A DNA stretch of 64,000 nt from Mycteria americana (Eukaryota; Chordata; Aves; Ciconiiformes; Ciconiidae). Below the pieces are notes generated by a model. That model was not told the DNA's origin. It made no database searches and worked only from the letters and a program-made list of their open reading frames with translations. The stretch spans positions 33,777,501-33,841,500 of the forward strand of contig NC_134370.1 in the NCBI RefSeq assembly GCF_035582795.1. The letters run 5' to 3'. A program made the position numbers and the translations under genes. Of this stretch, positions 13,321-27,600 are shown one piece after another; positions within the stretch are counted from its first letter, which is position 1; the number at the start of each line of letters is the position of its first letter.

Positions 13321-15426
13321 GGGTGTGCTTCCCAAAGGCTCCAGGGTTGGAGACACAAGTATGAGGAATTCCTCCCTGAACTCCTCAGTGCAGACTTATA
13401 TGTTGCACACTATGTGTTTTCTCAGGGATGGAGCTGATATCCCTGTTTAAACTGGAAATATTATTATTTCATTCTACTAAATTTATACTTGTTTCTAATT
13501 ATGATAATGTATCTATCATCCCTAGCATGGCTCCTTTCCAGCATTATAAATACACCTGTTCTTCAGTCTGCAAGAGCGCTGGCCGGGTGGATCACATATT
13601 ACAAATTAAATTTCCATTAATAAAGGTTCCTTCTTTCCTCATACCTGTGACAGAGAGGCACAAGAGTCATGCTGTCTGATATTTTTTCCTTTGGTTAGTG
13701 GCAGCTCTGCAAGGAGGGAATCTCTTCTTCCTAAAATATAAAGACACAGCAGGTGAGACATGAATCTAGGCTAAAATGTTTTGAATTACAGGCTAAAGGA
13801 GCAAGTACCAAATTTGTCACCAAGTATTGCTGCTAGTGTCCAAAAAGCCTATATGCTCATCTCTTCTATTTTAGTTTAAAGAGCTGCTTTAGTTTAAAGA
13901 GTTCAAAAAGATTTCCCACATAGAAAGGGTTTTCCTCTCTGTGTGTCACAGGGACTTCTCCCCATGAGGAGTACCTCCACGTCTGGTGCAATACTGGCTT
14001 GAGATAAGTCTCACATCTGACATTGCCCCCCACCACCCCATCACTACACTGTATGTCCCACTCCTCTGAACAGAAAATGCTTGTAGAGCTGTGCTGGGAG
14101 CTAAGAGAAGGGCCCAGCTGCAAATAACCCCAGCGAAAGGGTTCACACCACAAGGCCAGGAATGGCTCTGAACATTGGCATGGGAGAAGCAAAAGGGTTG
14201 TCACTGAAGAAACGTGCATGTCGCAGTGATTTTGCTTCCAAAGTAAAAACGTCGTTCAAGCTGACATAGTGAATACATCTGATCATAGTCTTTACTTACT
14301 GTTACAATTCTTCAAGTGCATGGTAAATACAGAGACAGTCTCCACAGTAAAATACAGAGGATTGTATATGTGGGCTCACCTTACAGAGCACCCAGAGCCA
14401 CTGGAGCTTGGGCCTTCTCCCCCAAAAAAGTCTCCTTGCTTCAGGCCAGAGTGTTACATCCAAGGCTTGTCAGTCAAGCCTTCATCATTGCCTGACTCTT
14501 AAAGTCCCATTAGGGGCCGATGTAAAGGGTTAAAGCTGAGTCTGATTGTATCACCTCCTGCCAAAAGTAGTAGGGAAACATGCTGTCTCAGGACTCCGAA
14601 GGTCAAAGACAGAGGCCTAATCTGTGCTGCAGAAACTGTATACATCACAATACCATTAAGAAGCTGATATACCATCCCTCACAGGTGCCTGCTGTCCATT
14701 AGTGATGAGCAGAAATAGAGGTAATGTCTCCACACAAGAGTCATCAATCGGCTTTTTAAGATATGTTTGATGGCAAAATTTTCAGGGGCAGCACAACCTA
14801 TCAAATTGCAGGCTAGCTTCTCTACCTATGGTTCAGAAATTGGTATTTTAATATAGGGAAAATATAAGCAGCTTCACCCGTGCTATGACTATTATAAGTT
14901 ATGCTTTTATGTTGCTGTGAAACTATTGCTATTATTTCCAGATGGTTATTTAGTTGTTTTCATTCTTGGCACCTAGAATAGTTTGTGTTTTTGCCAGGGT
15001 TTGCAAACATTTCTCAAACTTTCTTTAATGTCCCTGACGCTGGGTTTAGTAAGAAGGCAAAAGTATTGTATTTCCCACTGAACAGAAAGGGCAGACCAGA
15101 CACACACCTGCTCAGAATGATAGACTGAGTTAATAGTGGAGAGAAAATTAGAAATAGGGAGAAAAATGGAAACCCCAGTACTGTACTAAATGTTCTTCAT
15201 GGGGAAGTGTCATCTTCACAAATGGCATTGCAGGGAATCACGGTCAGGATTGACTGAGGCTGTGTGTTCCCCTGTGCCAGGCACAGTGCCCTCCCAAAGC
15301 ACACTCAACTCAATGAAAAGTCTCCCAGTGATGGATATGAAATTAAATTAATTGGGGTAGGAACACATAGAAAAAATAAGGAAGTGGAAGAGTAAGAGAC
15401 AGGGCTCAAAGGAAATGTAACCAACA
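13321..15426. other. Non-coding stretch
   Basis: No gene is supported. The stretch contains an imperfect 18-bp tandem duplication starting TTTAGTTTAAAGAG at 13870-13905. The two overlapping minus-strand frames around 13870-14219 match nothing I recognise and lack splice or conservation evidence. Confidence 0.6.
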
Positions 15427-15692
15427 AATCATAGAATCATAGAATCATTAAGGTTGGAAAAGACCTCTAGGATCATCTAGTCCAACCGTCAGCCCGACAC
15501 CTCCATGCCTACTAAACCATGTCCTGAAGTGCCACATCCACACATTTTTTTTAACTCCTCCAGGGATGGTGACTCCACCACCTCTCTGGGCAGCCTCTTC
15601 CAATGGTTGACCACCCTTTCAGTAAAGAAATTTTTCCTAATATCCAATCTAAACCTCTCCTGATGCAACTTGAGGCCATTTCCTCTCATCCA
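15427..15692 (-). mobile_element. CR1 LINE, 5'-truncated 3' end
   Basis: The plus strand opens with the reversed CR1 tail AATCATAGAATCATAGAATC, then TTAAGGTTGGAAAAGACCTC. It continues with the CR1 landmarks CCTCTCTGGGCAGCCTCTTCC and TTTCTTCCTAATATC-like sequence, and stops near CATTTCCTCTCATCC. On the minus strand the tail encodes [20 protein letters not shown], a peptide often mis-annotated in bird genomes as part of host genes. It is an ordinary 5'-truncated CR1 insertion lying antisense to the window. Confidence 0.95.
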
Positions 15693-18600
15693 AAGTACCG
15701 GATGTGACTTGTCTTCCTCTGTTTTGACCAGCTAATATTATGCCATCCCATTTTTCATATCCAGTTGCGTATGGAAGGAAAAGCCTGGGGAGGACGTCTA
15801 GGAGAAAGTAGCCTTTTTCTTTTTTTAACAAATAAAACATGATCAGCAACAAAAGCCAAAACAGATTTTAATTAGACAGAGGACCTCTATAAGAGGACCT
15901 TAACAGCATGCGCAGTTTGAAGCCTTTGCATCTGCATATATAAATGCTGATATATATTGTTGCTTGTGTAATAAAATGAGGGCAATTCCCTCACGACTGC
16001 TTGGGAACATCAGCTAAAAGACCCTGACAACGACTGAGCTCTGCATCTGCAGCAGCTCGGCCACAGTTGGTGACTTTACAGAGTACCTCCAGGAGGAAGA
16101 AGAGTTTTAATCCGCTACTTTCAGAGAAGCCTCTTAGCATGTCTTGCAAAGCACATTGGACGTTCAACCTATCCTTGCAGGAAAGAGCAGCTTCTGACAC
16201 TGTTTCCTACCAGCTTCCACTCTTTTTCCTCCCTGTTTAGCTGGAAGGAGCGTGGACACGTCAGCAGACTGCAGGCCATTAGCTAGCAGGGGCGGTCAGG
16301 GAGGTAGGTTAAGACTACTGAGCCACTCTTTGCCACCAAAAACCTCTCTGCAGTATGGTTTACGGTAGGGGAGCTCAGAGGGAGCAGGTTTTTCACCAAG
16401 GTATCATAGCACTCTCTTTCTCTGAGCATTAATATAATCTGCACCTGTGCTCTCTCTGCGTCGCTTTTAGGCACTTCTGGCCAAGAACAAAGCCGCTCCC
16501 CAGGGTCAAGCTCAGCCTCTGTGAAAACACTCAGCCTGTTCCTCTGGTGTGGGGCCGCCTGGAGCAGCACGATGCTGTGAGCGGTTTGCTGGTGATCACC
16601 CGCTATACGGACCTGGCACCTCTCCACTCCACCATGGTACGCAGTGTGGACTTACGTCCCTCAGGCTTTCCAGATAATGAAGGTAGCTGCAGTCTCAGAT
16701 CCTCCTGCGGGAGCTGCCAACATAGAAAAGGGCTTTTTGAGAAGTGGAAAATGTCAGGGAAATCTCTTATGTGGAAAGTTAATAGGTAGATACTCTTGAA
16801 GCAGCTTGGAGAAATGGTCACACACATTTCATTTTAATAAGTGGAAAATATGTGGTCAGACTGCCACATTTGTCAGCCTCTTTTGTGCATTAAGCAGCTA
16901 CATAGAGATGACGAAATTGTGGGGGGTTTCTATCTCAAAGATGAGGGGCCCACCTCTGGTTAAGCTGAGCTGTTTGTGGCATTAATCATTTTTTAATTGG
17001 CTTTTTTAACTGTGCAATTACAAGCACATTCTTAGCACCTTTCTAAACCAGAATGGGTTCCCTGGGCCAAAGGCTCAGCTTCATAACCGATCACCCCGGT
17101 GCATAACTTCACTGGCAGGAGATGCCTTATTAATAATTCATGAGTAGCACTTGCAGACTGAGGCCCTCAAGCACTTTTACTGTTGTCGTGAAGAAAGGAA
17201 AAAAGGGTTCGCTCTGTAAAGGTGTGTGACATTTATATTAAAAAAAACCCAACAAAACTTTGAAAAGACTTTGTTGGCTTGGGCATAAGAGCACAATGGA
17301 GCTAACTTAATCATCTGCTCTAAAGTTCAGAGAGCTCATGTGTGGGCTTCTGAAACCCAGGAATAAAGCCAACTTGGCCCAAACAATGTCTCATTTGTCT
17401 TGACCATTTAGACCGCTGACTTTCCTTAGGTGCCTGTTAGATTTCACGTCTTCATATAAGTGCAATGTGCATTCCCTAGTTTAGCTTCCTTCTATGGCTG
17501 GATCAGATTGGCACGTTGGAGTGTGAAGGTGAATTTCATCTCCTTGCAGTCTTGTAGTTGAAATATGATGGCAGAGAGACATTATTCCTTTAAATGCGTT
17601 TCTCTGGCAACCTGCTTTGTATTTCTGAGTAGATCCTTTGAGGAAAATCTACTTTCTTTCCCCACCTTTCTCCCCCAACTCTCTTTTAGCATCTTTCTCT
17701 GAGCCGAGATGCTTTATCAGATTTTTTTCCCTCCATCAGATAAATGTGCATACTGCTGTCAAAAAACATTTCTAATCAATTAACAGAAGTTTCCTGCTGA
17801 CAGCAGTGCAATCACTCAGCTAGCATGATAAAGATGCTCATCAGAGGCGATTATAAAGAGATTAATTCCTTTAGGAATTGACTGTAGCTTTGCTGACAAT
17901 AGCACTGGGAGCAGTTTTGCTTAGAAAGATATTCTCCTAGAGTAGACATTTATCAACGTTTAGTTTCCCAGCAGTTGTTTGTTCTTTGTTAAAAGTTCCA
18001 CTTCTCTGATTCTTCCCCTATTCCCCTGTGAAAAGGGGATTTACTAGCATGAATCAGAAATATAAATCTGGGATACCATATGTCAGACAAACTCATCCCA
18101 GGAGCCAAGTGAGGGGGGACATGTTTTTATTCTTTGGCCTATATAGTGCCAGGTTGTGGAAACTAAAAAAAACAGATCACACATTCATGCATGTTGCTCC
18201 AGCCAAGAAAATCTGATAAACCTGCATTGTAAAAATGGAAATAGAAGAGCAGCTCCCCCCACCTGCCAGCACCCAGCCTTTAGAGGCAATGACCTGGAGC
18301 TAAAATGGTGTGCCTGTTCCTGCTCCCTCCTCTGCCTGACCTCCTGGCTCTCTATTCACCAACTCATTCCCTTTGCTCCTCAGACAGCAGCTCCTCTCTC
18401 TTCCCCACTGCTCCTCTCTGTGTCGCAGGGAGCAGATACCGCTCCTGCGCTGCCCCTGCCATCTGGAGCAGCATCCCTATTGCTCTGTGCCTAATTGAAT
18501 TTGAAGAGAAGCAGGGAGTCAATCTCCAGAAGAGACATTTCCTGACCCTGCCTTATGACTCCTCCAAATGCGGCGTCTGCTGAGAGAATTAAACATCTCC

Positions 18601-21600
18601 TGAACCTCTGCTCCTTTTTGCTTCCACACATTCAACAGTTGCCTGCTGTTTACCCTGTGGCCCACCATATCTTGAAATGATGCCTTTCTCCTACAGCCAG
18701 CTTGCACTGTAGCTTCCTTCTAGGGTGGCCCCTTCCGTGACAGGAATGTCCCACCCTTGGCCCAGTCCCAATCCCGTGTCTTCAGAGCAATGAAATGTGT
18801 TTTTTCCTATGTGGAAGGGTCAGACATGGCCCCCAGCTCCCCTCTCACTGCCTGAGTTGTGTGTAAAACAACAGCCAGAAAAATAAGTTCTCAGCAGCCT
18901 GGGGGACAGACAGCACCCAAACATGAACAGCCCTTTGCATGAAGGGTTCGGGGCAGGGAATGTCAAAACCTAATGTTTTTGCTTTCTATTGCACAGGGTA
19001 GGCCGTGCTGATGGATAAGCTGTTTTATAGCTAGTGAAATCCAGCAACAAGCAACTTCTAATCATCACTTAAGGAAAGTATGAAAAAACATAATTGACAT
19101 GCAATCCAGATGAACTTACAGATGCCAAGGCTCTGGCAATATCACAGCTTTAGGTAACTTATTTTTAGTATCAGTCCTAATATTAGACAGACACAAATTA
19201 GAATCAAGTCTGACCCAAGCCAAGAACAACTCCATGTAGGGAAAGAACAACAAGGCATTAAATTAAGTTCACAAAAGCTCACAGATAGAGAAGGAAAGCT
19301 CAAGGATTTCTGATGATCACTCCTCTTTGACAACCTGTTTTTCAGACCTTCAAGGAAACTTCAGCCTGAAATGGTTTGGCATTACATTACCAGAACCCTC
19401 AAAAGAAAATGGGACATGGGAGCAAGAAGCAAGGGGCTGCAGTGAGTGGGGCTGGCAGTGCAGGCCATCACTTATGGGACAGGCTTCTCAGACCACTCCG
19501 TGCTGAAGCAGTCCTACTCTGAGCAGCTTCCTGGAAAACTATGCACTAATAGGGAGCACTAACAAGGTGGCGAAATTTCATTTAATGCTGAAATCTAAAG
19601 ACAAGACTCAGTAAGAAATGGCCACTGGGCAAGTGGTAAAATAAATGAGGCCGGTTTCAGGAATAAATCTGAAAAGCTGGACAACACCAGAGCTAATCTA
19701 ATGTCAGAAACAGTATTTTAACACAGACTGAGTCTGACACGTAAGTAGCTATGTCAGTGAAGGGAGAATACCAAATTAGTCCCATATGAGCTTGTGGCTG
19801 TGCTTTCTTTGCATACATTGCCTCTGATTCAGTGCAAACCCAGTCCCAGTAAGCATCGTGTAAAGGGTGGAATTTCCCCAAATCCTCTGTGGTCCTGCCT
19901 TTACAGTGCCATCACCACTTCTTGTCTTCTCATAGGACTCTCCAGAGGCCCATCCATGAGTCCAGGAACTTGCCCATGGAGACTAGGGGTCATTTCAATA
20001 CAGCAGAGGCAGAGAACAGGCAATACCTCTTATCCCTGCCCCAGATAACTCACGTAATCCTGCAGAATGAATGTGCCATTGGAGCTGCCTTAGTTTTCCC
20101 TAGTTTCCCGTTGTGCTGCAGAAGCCTCGTGGGATGATTTTGTGGAGTCACGGTAGGATCAGTGAGCCTACTCATGCTTTCTTGGGGATGGAGATGAAGC
20201 CACATGGTTCTGGAGTCAAGACAGAGTCATGGTTTCTACCCAGACCATGCTGGGACTCTAATGAATAACTCGTGATCTGCAGAACGTGGAGGCCAAACAC
20301 CTGCCACAAGAAAGAGAGAGCACAAGGAAAATGAGCTGAAAGTATTTCAAAGGAAACCCTTCTTCCGCCCAAGGGCTGAGCAGTGCTCAGTCACTGCTGT
20401 TAGAAACTGCCTGGAAGCATAGATATCAATGTTATGCTCGATCCGGTGTAGAAGCAGAGAGATTCATTCCATTTCATTATGAAATGATACCAAGCACCAT
20501 AAAGTGTCAGCTTTCAAGTTCATAATTTATAAATTAAGTGTAAATAGCCCATATTCTGAGCTCCTCTCCAGCCGCTCATTTATCCTTCCCCTGTGAAAAA
20601 TTAATGAGTCTATAAAATAGCTTGTAAATTTAGAGCAGTCATTTTTTTTTTTAAATCAACAGTGCAATTTTCCTAGAGACCCTGAAGCATTAGCTGGCTG
20701 CAGCCACTGCTGTTAATCACTGGTCTTAGGCGTGCTACTATGCTACAGCAAAGGTTTTCCACCTCCTGCTAAGATTCCTGCTGCAGACCAGTGCCAGAGA
20801 CAAGATAAAGCACTCTGGTTATTAGGCTGTCCTAGTACAGCAATCCTTGCTTTCAGCAGCCTGGCAGACTGCTTCCTTCGGGGGGTACTTGAGGACTTAA
20901 CATCTTATCCAAGACATCAGGAGAAGAATTAGCAAGACAATTTTTATAATCAAATTTTCTAAGTGGAAAATTCACCCCAGGCAAACCTTTTGGTCTGTGG
21001 GAAGGAAAATGAGCAGAACCAGATCAGCTAGCTCTGTTTCCGCTAAGAGCATTCCCTAAGGGACTCTTCTGCTATTTTGTGACCTTTTGGGCTCGCCTCT
21101 GGACAAAAAGCTGCGTTGGTCATTTTGCAAGACCCTCTGCAACTTAGCTAGGACCTGTATTCCTGCCCGTTGGGCTGCACGCATTTACCAATCCCATGTA
21201 AAGATCAGAGAGGGGTAGAAGACAATCAGAGGGGAGTAGGAGACAGGTAGGCTGAGGAACAGACGGGGACAGGCACAATGCTCCTGGTGTTGGAGTCATG
21301 AAAGACCACAACAGAGGAGTGCAGAGAATGGGCAACAGACTGCTCCAGAGGTACCCACACAGGTGCAAAGGCAGCTTTCCATGCAGTTGAAGACATGCCC
21401 CTGCCTACCTTCATTCTCTTCTACCATCTCTGGGAACTTTGTTCAACACTCAAACAAATGTCCGTGAAGCCTATTCAAAAACAAAAACGTTCCTACACAA
21501 GAACTCTGTATCAAAATGCATTGCTGTTTGGTGGTCTGTGCTCAGCCAGGGATGCTGGTAGAGGACACAGGATTTTATGGCTGCTACGGCATCACAACAG

Positions 21601-24600
21601 GGGATGTCCTATATCACAAGGGAGGGTGATACCAAGAGATGCAGGATGAGATAGCTGTAGGTTGAGCTCCATGATTTTCTGTTCACTTTTATACTTATGC
21701 TTAACATTTGGAGGGATTTGCTCAATAAAGAATTTTGGCTAAAAAGTTGTTTCACAGAAATAAACTCTTATTGTTAAGCTCTCTTGAAATATCCAGCTTT
21801 TTTTAATTGAACAGAAAAAAAACACATTAGAGTAAACAAGGTGGAGTAAACAAAGCATGGAGATCACTTTTCCCCTTCTGTATATATATGTATGAGTAGG
21901 TTCTGTATTCCTTCTATACAGTCTAATTCTGACTATCACAAGCAGTAGGTCGCTATGACGATTTATGACAAAAGTGGCAGATTTTATTAGATGTAATGTT
22001 AACTTATTCATTAAATTCCTACAATCAAATATTAAAATGGATACTATCCTCTGGGGACAAGACAGAGAAACGAACATAATAACTTTATCTCTGTTGCATG
22101 TAAAACATTTGTAATTGAGCAGAAAGCCTGATCCCAAATGCTTAAAAATATAAGGCTGGGGCAGCAAATGTGATTGGATTTCTTATAATCTAATCATTTG
22201 GCTCCATATGTGGCCCCCAATCTGTTTAGGATTGTTAAAATTCCTGGGTATTGTAGTGCCTTCCCCAGAGAACGCTGGGAAGAGCTACAGACAGCCTGGA
22301 CCAGATGGGATGCCAGTGACTCCAGCCAGCAAAGGCAGAAAAGAGGACAGTGGTTAACTCCTTCTCTGCTGGCCACCACGGAGGAGGTCCAGACAGGAAA
22401 ATTAATGTAGGCTGCTTTCCAATACTGTAAAAGGCAGTTTATAGTTTAAAGCTCCTGGGAGCAAACTGCTGCAGCCTGTGGGGACAAAGCAAGCAAGGAC
22501 CAATAATCACATCCTTCTGAAAAATTGTTCAGTGCTGTAGGTGGAAATTTCAGTTGCTGGCAAATTCCTCTGGGTACGTGAAGGAAGGAGGGCTCCCAGA
22601 AGCCCAAGAGGGAAGTGAAATGCTGTAAATGAAACCAGCACCACTTGGTCAGATTGAAGGTGTTTTTAGAAAGCTTACGGAGTAGTGCAGGATCAGAGAG
22701 CCTCCCTCCAGAGCAGTGAAATTCGGCGGGCCTGTGCTTGATTTAAGAGCAAGAGTCTGGCTGCTTAGCATTCCCTGCCCCTCTCTAACTTGTCACTGAA
22801 AGGAGTTAAACCGGGACTTGAGAACCTCCGCCATAGGAAACACTTGGATGCTCCTTGTCCACTAGGGTGGATTAGTTCTATTTATACGAGTTTAATCCTT
22901 TGGCATATAAAACAAGCGACACTGTAGCTAAAAACAAAATATAGGATTACCCTATTAAAGTGGCGTGCTGATTACGGACAATGCCACTTCTTTCCTTCCT
23001 GTGACTTTCTTAACTGAGATAAGCAGCAGCTTTCAGCTAAGCTGAAAACCTCACCTTCTTATTCCATACCTGCCCAAACTGTTATGCTGCTTTGATGGCT
23101 TGAAGGGAATTTTGTAGGTGTTTTCTAAGGCATTATTTAACAGGACGTAACCTAAAACCCTGAAAGCCTAGGGGTATGGTAAAAGGAAAAGGAAATGAAA
23201 ATAGCAGCTCAGGACCTTCAATATGTTTTCTTCTTTAATTCATAAAGAAGCTGTTAGTGTAATACTGACTCCTGACTGGGGACTTGAAGATTTTTCTGTT
23301 GCACTGAATTTACACTTGTGGAGGAACAAATTCTGTCATAAAAATAAGGAATTTTCCCATTAATTCTGTCATAAAAATAAGGAATTTTCCCATTAAGTTG
23401 GATATAGTAACCTCAGAAGCAATCTCTCACATCCTGCAAGATCAGAGCTTTGCACAGAAAATCTCCCCTACATCACCTCTATTATTTCTCGACAAACTCC
23501 TCTGATTAATTACAATCATTCTTAAAAATATGGAATACGAAAATAGTGAGGGGTAATCATGTGTCCATAATCTTTAGATTGTTCCTTACTAAAAGACCCT
23601 TCAAGGCTATCTTTAGTTTCAACAGCATCAGAAAAAGATCATTTGCAAGTGTAAAGGTGCCAGCATCTTATCCTGGAGAGGGACTGCTAAGCAAAAACTA
23701 ATGTGTAATTTTAGTAGATAAAGCAATTATCACTATATAAATCCCTGGAGAACTTCTCAACGTAGACATGCCATAATGGGGGCTATGGATCCAAAACGTA
23801 GAAGGCCACTGGCTTTTTATCCTACAAAACCAATATGTACTGCCAGGACAACCCACCAGCTTCCAAAACAACCTATTCCTATACTCTCACCGGAGTACAT
23901 GCTGCAGGAAAATTCCAAGTCTGCTTTTGACTTACAAGTAATTCCCTGTCTCTCCTGCTTATTAATGCCTCTGAATAGGAACAGACTAGGGCTTTTCTTA
24001 TCAGACAGTCCTTTGAGTGCTTGTGCATAGCCAGGATTTGACAAAACCTGGAAGAAATAGAAGCAGCTGGCCCACTATGGTACCCTGGATAGGTTTTTTA
24101 AGTGCCAGACTTTTGCTTAGGCTCGTCTTTCACAGCTTCAAAGGAAAGTGTGATTCTTTCTGGAGCCCAGCTGTGTGTCTAAGATATTTTTTGAGCAATA
24201 ATACTAACCAGCAGTATGTTAACTTCTCAAGGACGTAGTAGCTCCGGTAGCTGTCAAGCAATGATTCTGACAATCCCTCCACTTGAGAGGGGATTTTTAC
24301 AGAAAATTTGCACCCCCCTTTCCATAGCCATAAGGACAAGTCAGAAGTTAGATTCTTTTGCCAAGAGGAAGAGATTGTAACTTGCAGCCATGGAAAATGC
24401 AAAATGCATTTGGATGCTATAATTCCCCCTGCAGATCTGATATGGAAGACATTAGAAAATGTCAGAAATCCATAGCTACTTCCACTCAGGGCTATGAACA
24501 TAGTTTATAAATGCTAAGTAGTTAAGAAGGTATTTTGCAGGCAGATAGGTAGCTGGGAGCCAAAGACTAAAAATTTCAACTCAGTTGTTCATAGGATATA

Positions 24601-27600
24601 TGCATGCATGTGTAAAAGACAGAAAAGGAGAATATTACCTGTCTCATAACTGAAAGATTAGATTTCTATTTCTCCATGAATTTTTAATGTGCTTACAGAG
24701 TTTCATGAAACAGAGCTCCCTGGGCAGGGCTGGGGGCGCAGGGAAGTTGTCTGTGTTTTGGTAATGGCCTGGGTTACAGCCAAGGCCTGATCCAGCTGGG
24801 CAGCAGATGGGAAGACCGTACCATCCTCTTACCACTCTCCCATGCATCGTACTTTCAGTCCTGGCACCTTCGGTGTGGGATCAGTCGCTGGATGTTTTCA
24901 ATTTTGGAGCTGGGCTCTGGCGAGAGCGAGCAAGAGTGTTTGACCGTTAGGGGGGAAGTAGAGCTCTCTTGGCCCTTCACATGGATACCGTTTCCTGATG
25001 AAGGTGACCTGACCATCTCAAAGGTAGGTTGCCAGGGCAGAGGAATTGCCTCATCAGAAATATATGTGGTCAATTTTTTTGCATGCCCCCTGCCTAGTAC
25101 GAAGCAGTGCTGCATGGTTATCAGAGGTGTGCTGCACGGGGTGGGCTGGGGCATGCTGCGCAGCTCTCCAAGCATCCTTTTGAAAGGGATGCTGCGAAAG
25201 AGCAACCAAATGCTGCGGGCAGGGACTGTTGTGGGACAGTGTGCTGCCAGTAGTACTGTCAGGAGTGTGGGATGCTCCTCTGGCTTGCAGAATCCCTCAC
25301 CTGAATATGGAAACTGGGACTGCAGTTCCAGGAAATACATATCTGAATCATCTTTGAGAACTTAAGTGAGATCCCTGACGGTCTGACTCTGTGCTCCAAT
25401 TTCAACAGAGCTCCTTTGTTTTTAGCATTACTGATCTTTTAGCAGAGCTACTACATAACAGAGTATAAATCAAGTCTTTGGTGTCAAAGGTGGTCATCTC
25501 TTGCATTTCTGAAAGGTGTTGATGGCCAGCAGGGTTGGGAGAAAAGTAGGATCTCTTGAACAGCCCTCCTGAAGTCACTGACTCAGCTCTGAGGTACAGC
25601 AGGGCCTGCTCATTACAGACTACGTTTTTCTAGTGAGAAGTCTGTTGTATCACTTTTATGCCAAATCAACGGTTCGATTTATCCCTGTTGTAACTCCACT
25701 GAGTTCAGTCAAGCTATATGAGTCATGAATTTAGCCTTGAACTTTCATGAAAGTCATGAACTTTCTCCGTAGAGAATACTGTTTTTTCCTTTGATACTGC
25801 TTCAGTGAACCTCTAAATTTACAAACGCATCCTGCTCCAGCAAAGCATGTAAGCACACACATGTGGGAAGTATGCGAGAAATCGTTGTGAGAGTAAATGG
25901 ACTACTTCCATACTTAAACCATCTTGTCAGCCTCTTTCACCTGATATCCTAGCTCCTATTATTCAGTGGGAGGCAGAGTACTCCTTCAAGCATTTGCGTT
26001 TGGCCTAACACAGCTGAAATGATGGCCAATGGAAAGACTCCCATTGACTTCCCTGGAAGCTGAATTGTGCCCTGGGTAATGGCTTGTCTTGATGGCAATG
26101 GGGACGTTCAGGGAGGATGAGGCAGTGAGTCCATCCCTTCTACAACAAACACGTCCATTGTGTCTGTATTGACTAGGGATTTTACCAGACATGAGTGAGG
26201 TCTGCTCCTGAGCCCTGCCCAAAGATCTTCCTACTTAACAACACTGGTTACTTCCTTACAATTCTCGCTCTTTACTTCCACCCATGAGTGCCTCCAAATC
26301 TCAGCAAAAACACATTGTAGTGCCTACACTTATATTATGGCCAATATCTTTTCTGTCATGGCTTGTTTTCAGTGCACATTTTTTTATGTACCTCATCTGA
26401 CCTACATTTCCCTCTTCCAGGCCTGCTCTGGGAACTTACTGGACTTTGCAGCATCTTTTTCTCATGCTTCTCTTTCATTAGGGCAACAGTTTGCTTCTGG
26501 CTAGGTGCTTATATTTTCATTAGTTCCCACGTCTGTTACCCAGACATTACCTGTTCTGGATTTCACACCAGAATAATTCATCTGAAAGATCCTATTTGCT
26601 ATTTACCCTACTTTTGCTAGTTGGCTAGCATACATTTTGCAACGTCCTTTCCTAGCTCGACAGTGCCAATACTCTGATCATATAGTGCCTGTATCAAGGC
26701 TCCCACACACTGTCCCTTTGTTAAAAGCCCGGTTGCTCAGCAAAATTTTTCTGCAAATGAATTTTTAGCAAACCTTTGATGAACATCATAATTATTTCTG
26801 CCATCTTCTGCAGTGAGAGTACACACACTGTAAATATTCCTTTCCGTTACACTAGTTGATAAACAAATTTACATTTTCATAAGGATCTGCTATGCAGAAT
26901 CTGTTGAAGCCTCTTTCTACTTCTCTCTCACCTGCCCCTCTTCTTAGCAAACTTTTAGTCTTGGGAAGGCTTAAATAATACATCTTCAAATCCAGGGGGA
27001 CAACGGTAAAGGGTGACTGCGAGGCACTCTCTCCAAACACTGAACAAGAGACTTTACTTTAAAATAAATTAAAAAAAAGGCCCAGCCTCCCTACTGCACT
27101 CTATCTTTGCTCCCTGCAAAGTGCCTGTCTAGAAGCTCATGCAGGTTTCTGGTGCTTGCCTTTCTGAGCAGACTTGAAGAAGCCGAGAACACATCCCCAC
27201 AGGGTCAACCCCAGGGCTCCTTTCCTGATATCTCAGGCCAAGAGGCCAAGAAGTACAAGCAGCACACAAACCCTGGCCATACACTGCTGTCGCCGAGCAG
27301 AGCAGGCCCTTTCAGGACCATGGCTTTGCTACAACTGCTTTGTAGCCCCAACTGCAGTAGCAGTTGTTTGCACTCGCTGTGAGCCGTTTCCCATGCACTC
27401 TTTTCCTGCCTGCTCCCTCAGCCACAATACTTTCACAACAGAAATATTCCCCCAGCCCATACGCTTTTGGAGTTTCTTTCTTACACAGCCTCCGCAAGCC
27501 AAGAAATCTGCTCAGCTCTATTCAGCAGATTCCCGACAGTCTTCAAAGGATTGCTAATTCCAGCCTGCTTAAAAAATGCAGAGCATTCCCTCACTTACAG

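Noticed and set aside
15489-15689. 66-residue minus-strand frame with the peptide [20 protein letters not shown]
   Set aside because: It is part of the CR1 LINE tail, a frequent false gene in bird annotations, not a host gene.
15991-16627. Two minus-strand frames (69 and 114 codons) in sequence without repeats
   Set aside because: I considered them as exons of an unknown gene. No family resemblance, no consistent donor/acceptor pair and no continuity between the two frames.
24855-25365. Long overlapping open frames on both strands (161 and 157 codons)
   Set aside because: They mirror each other, match no family I recognise and have no supporting splice or promoter context. They look like chance in locally stop-poor sequence.
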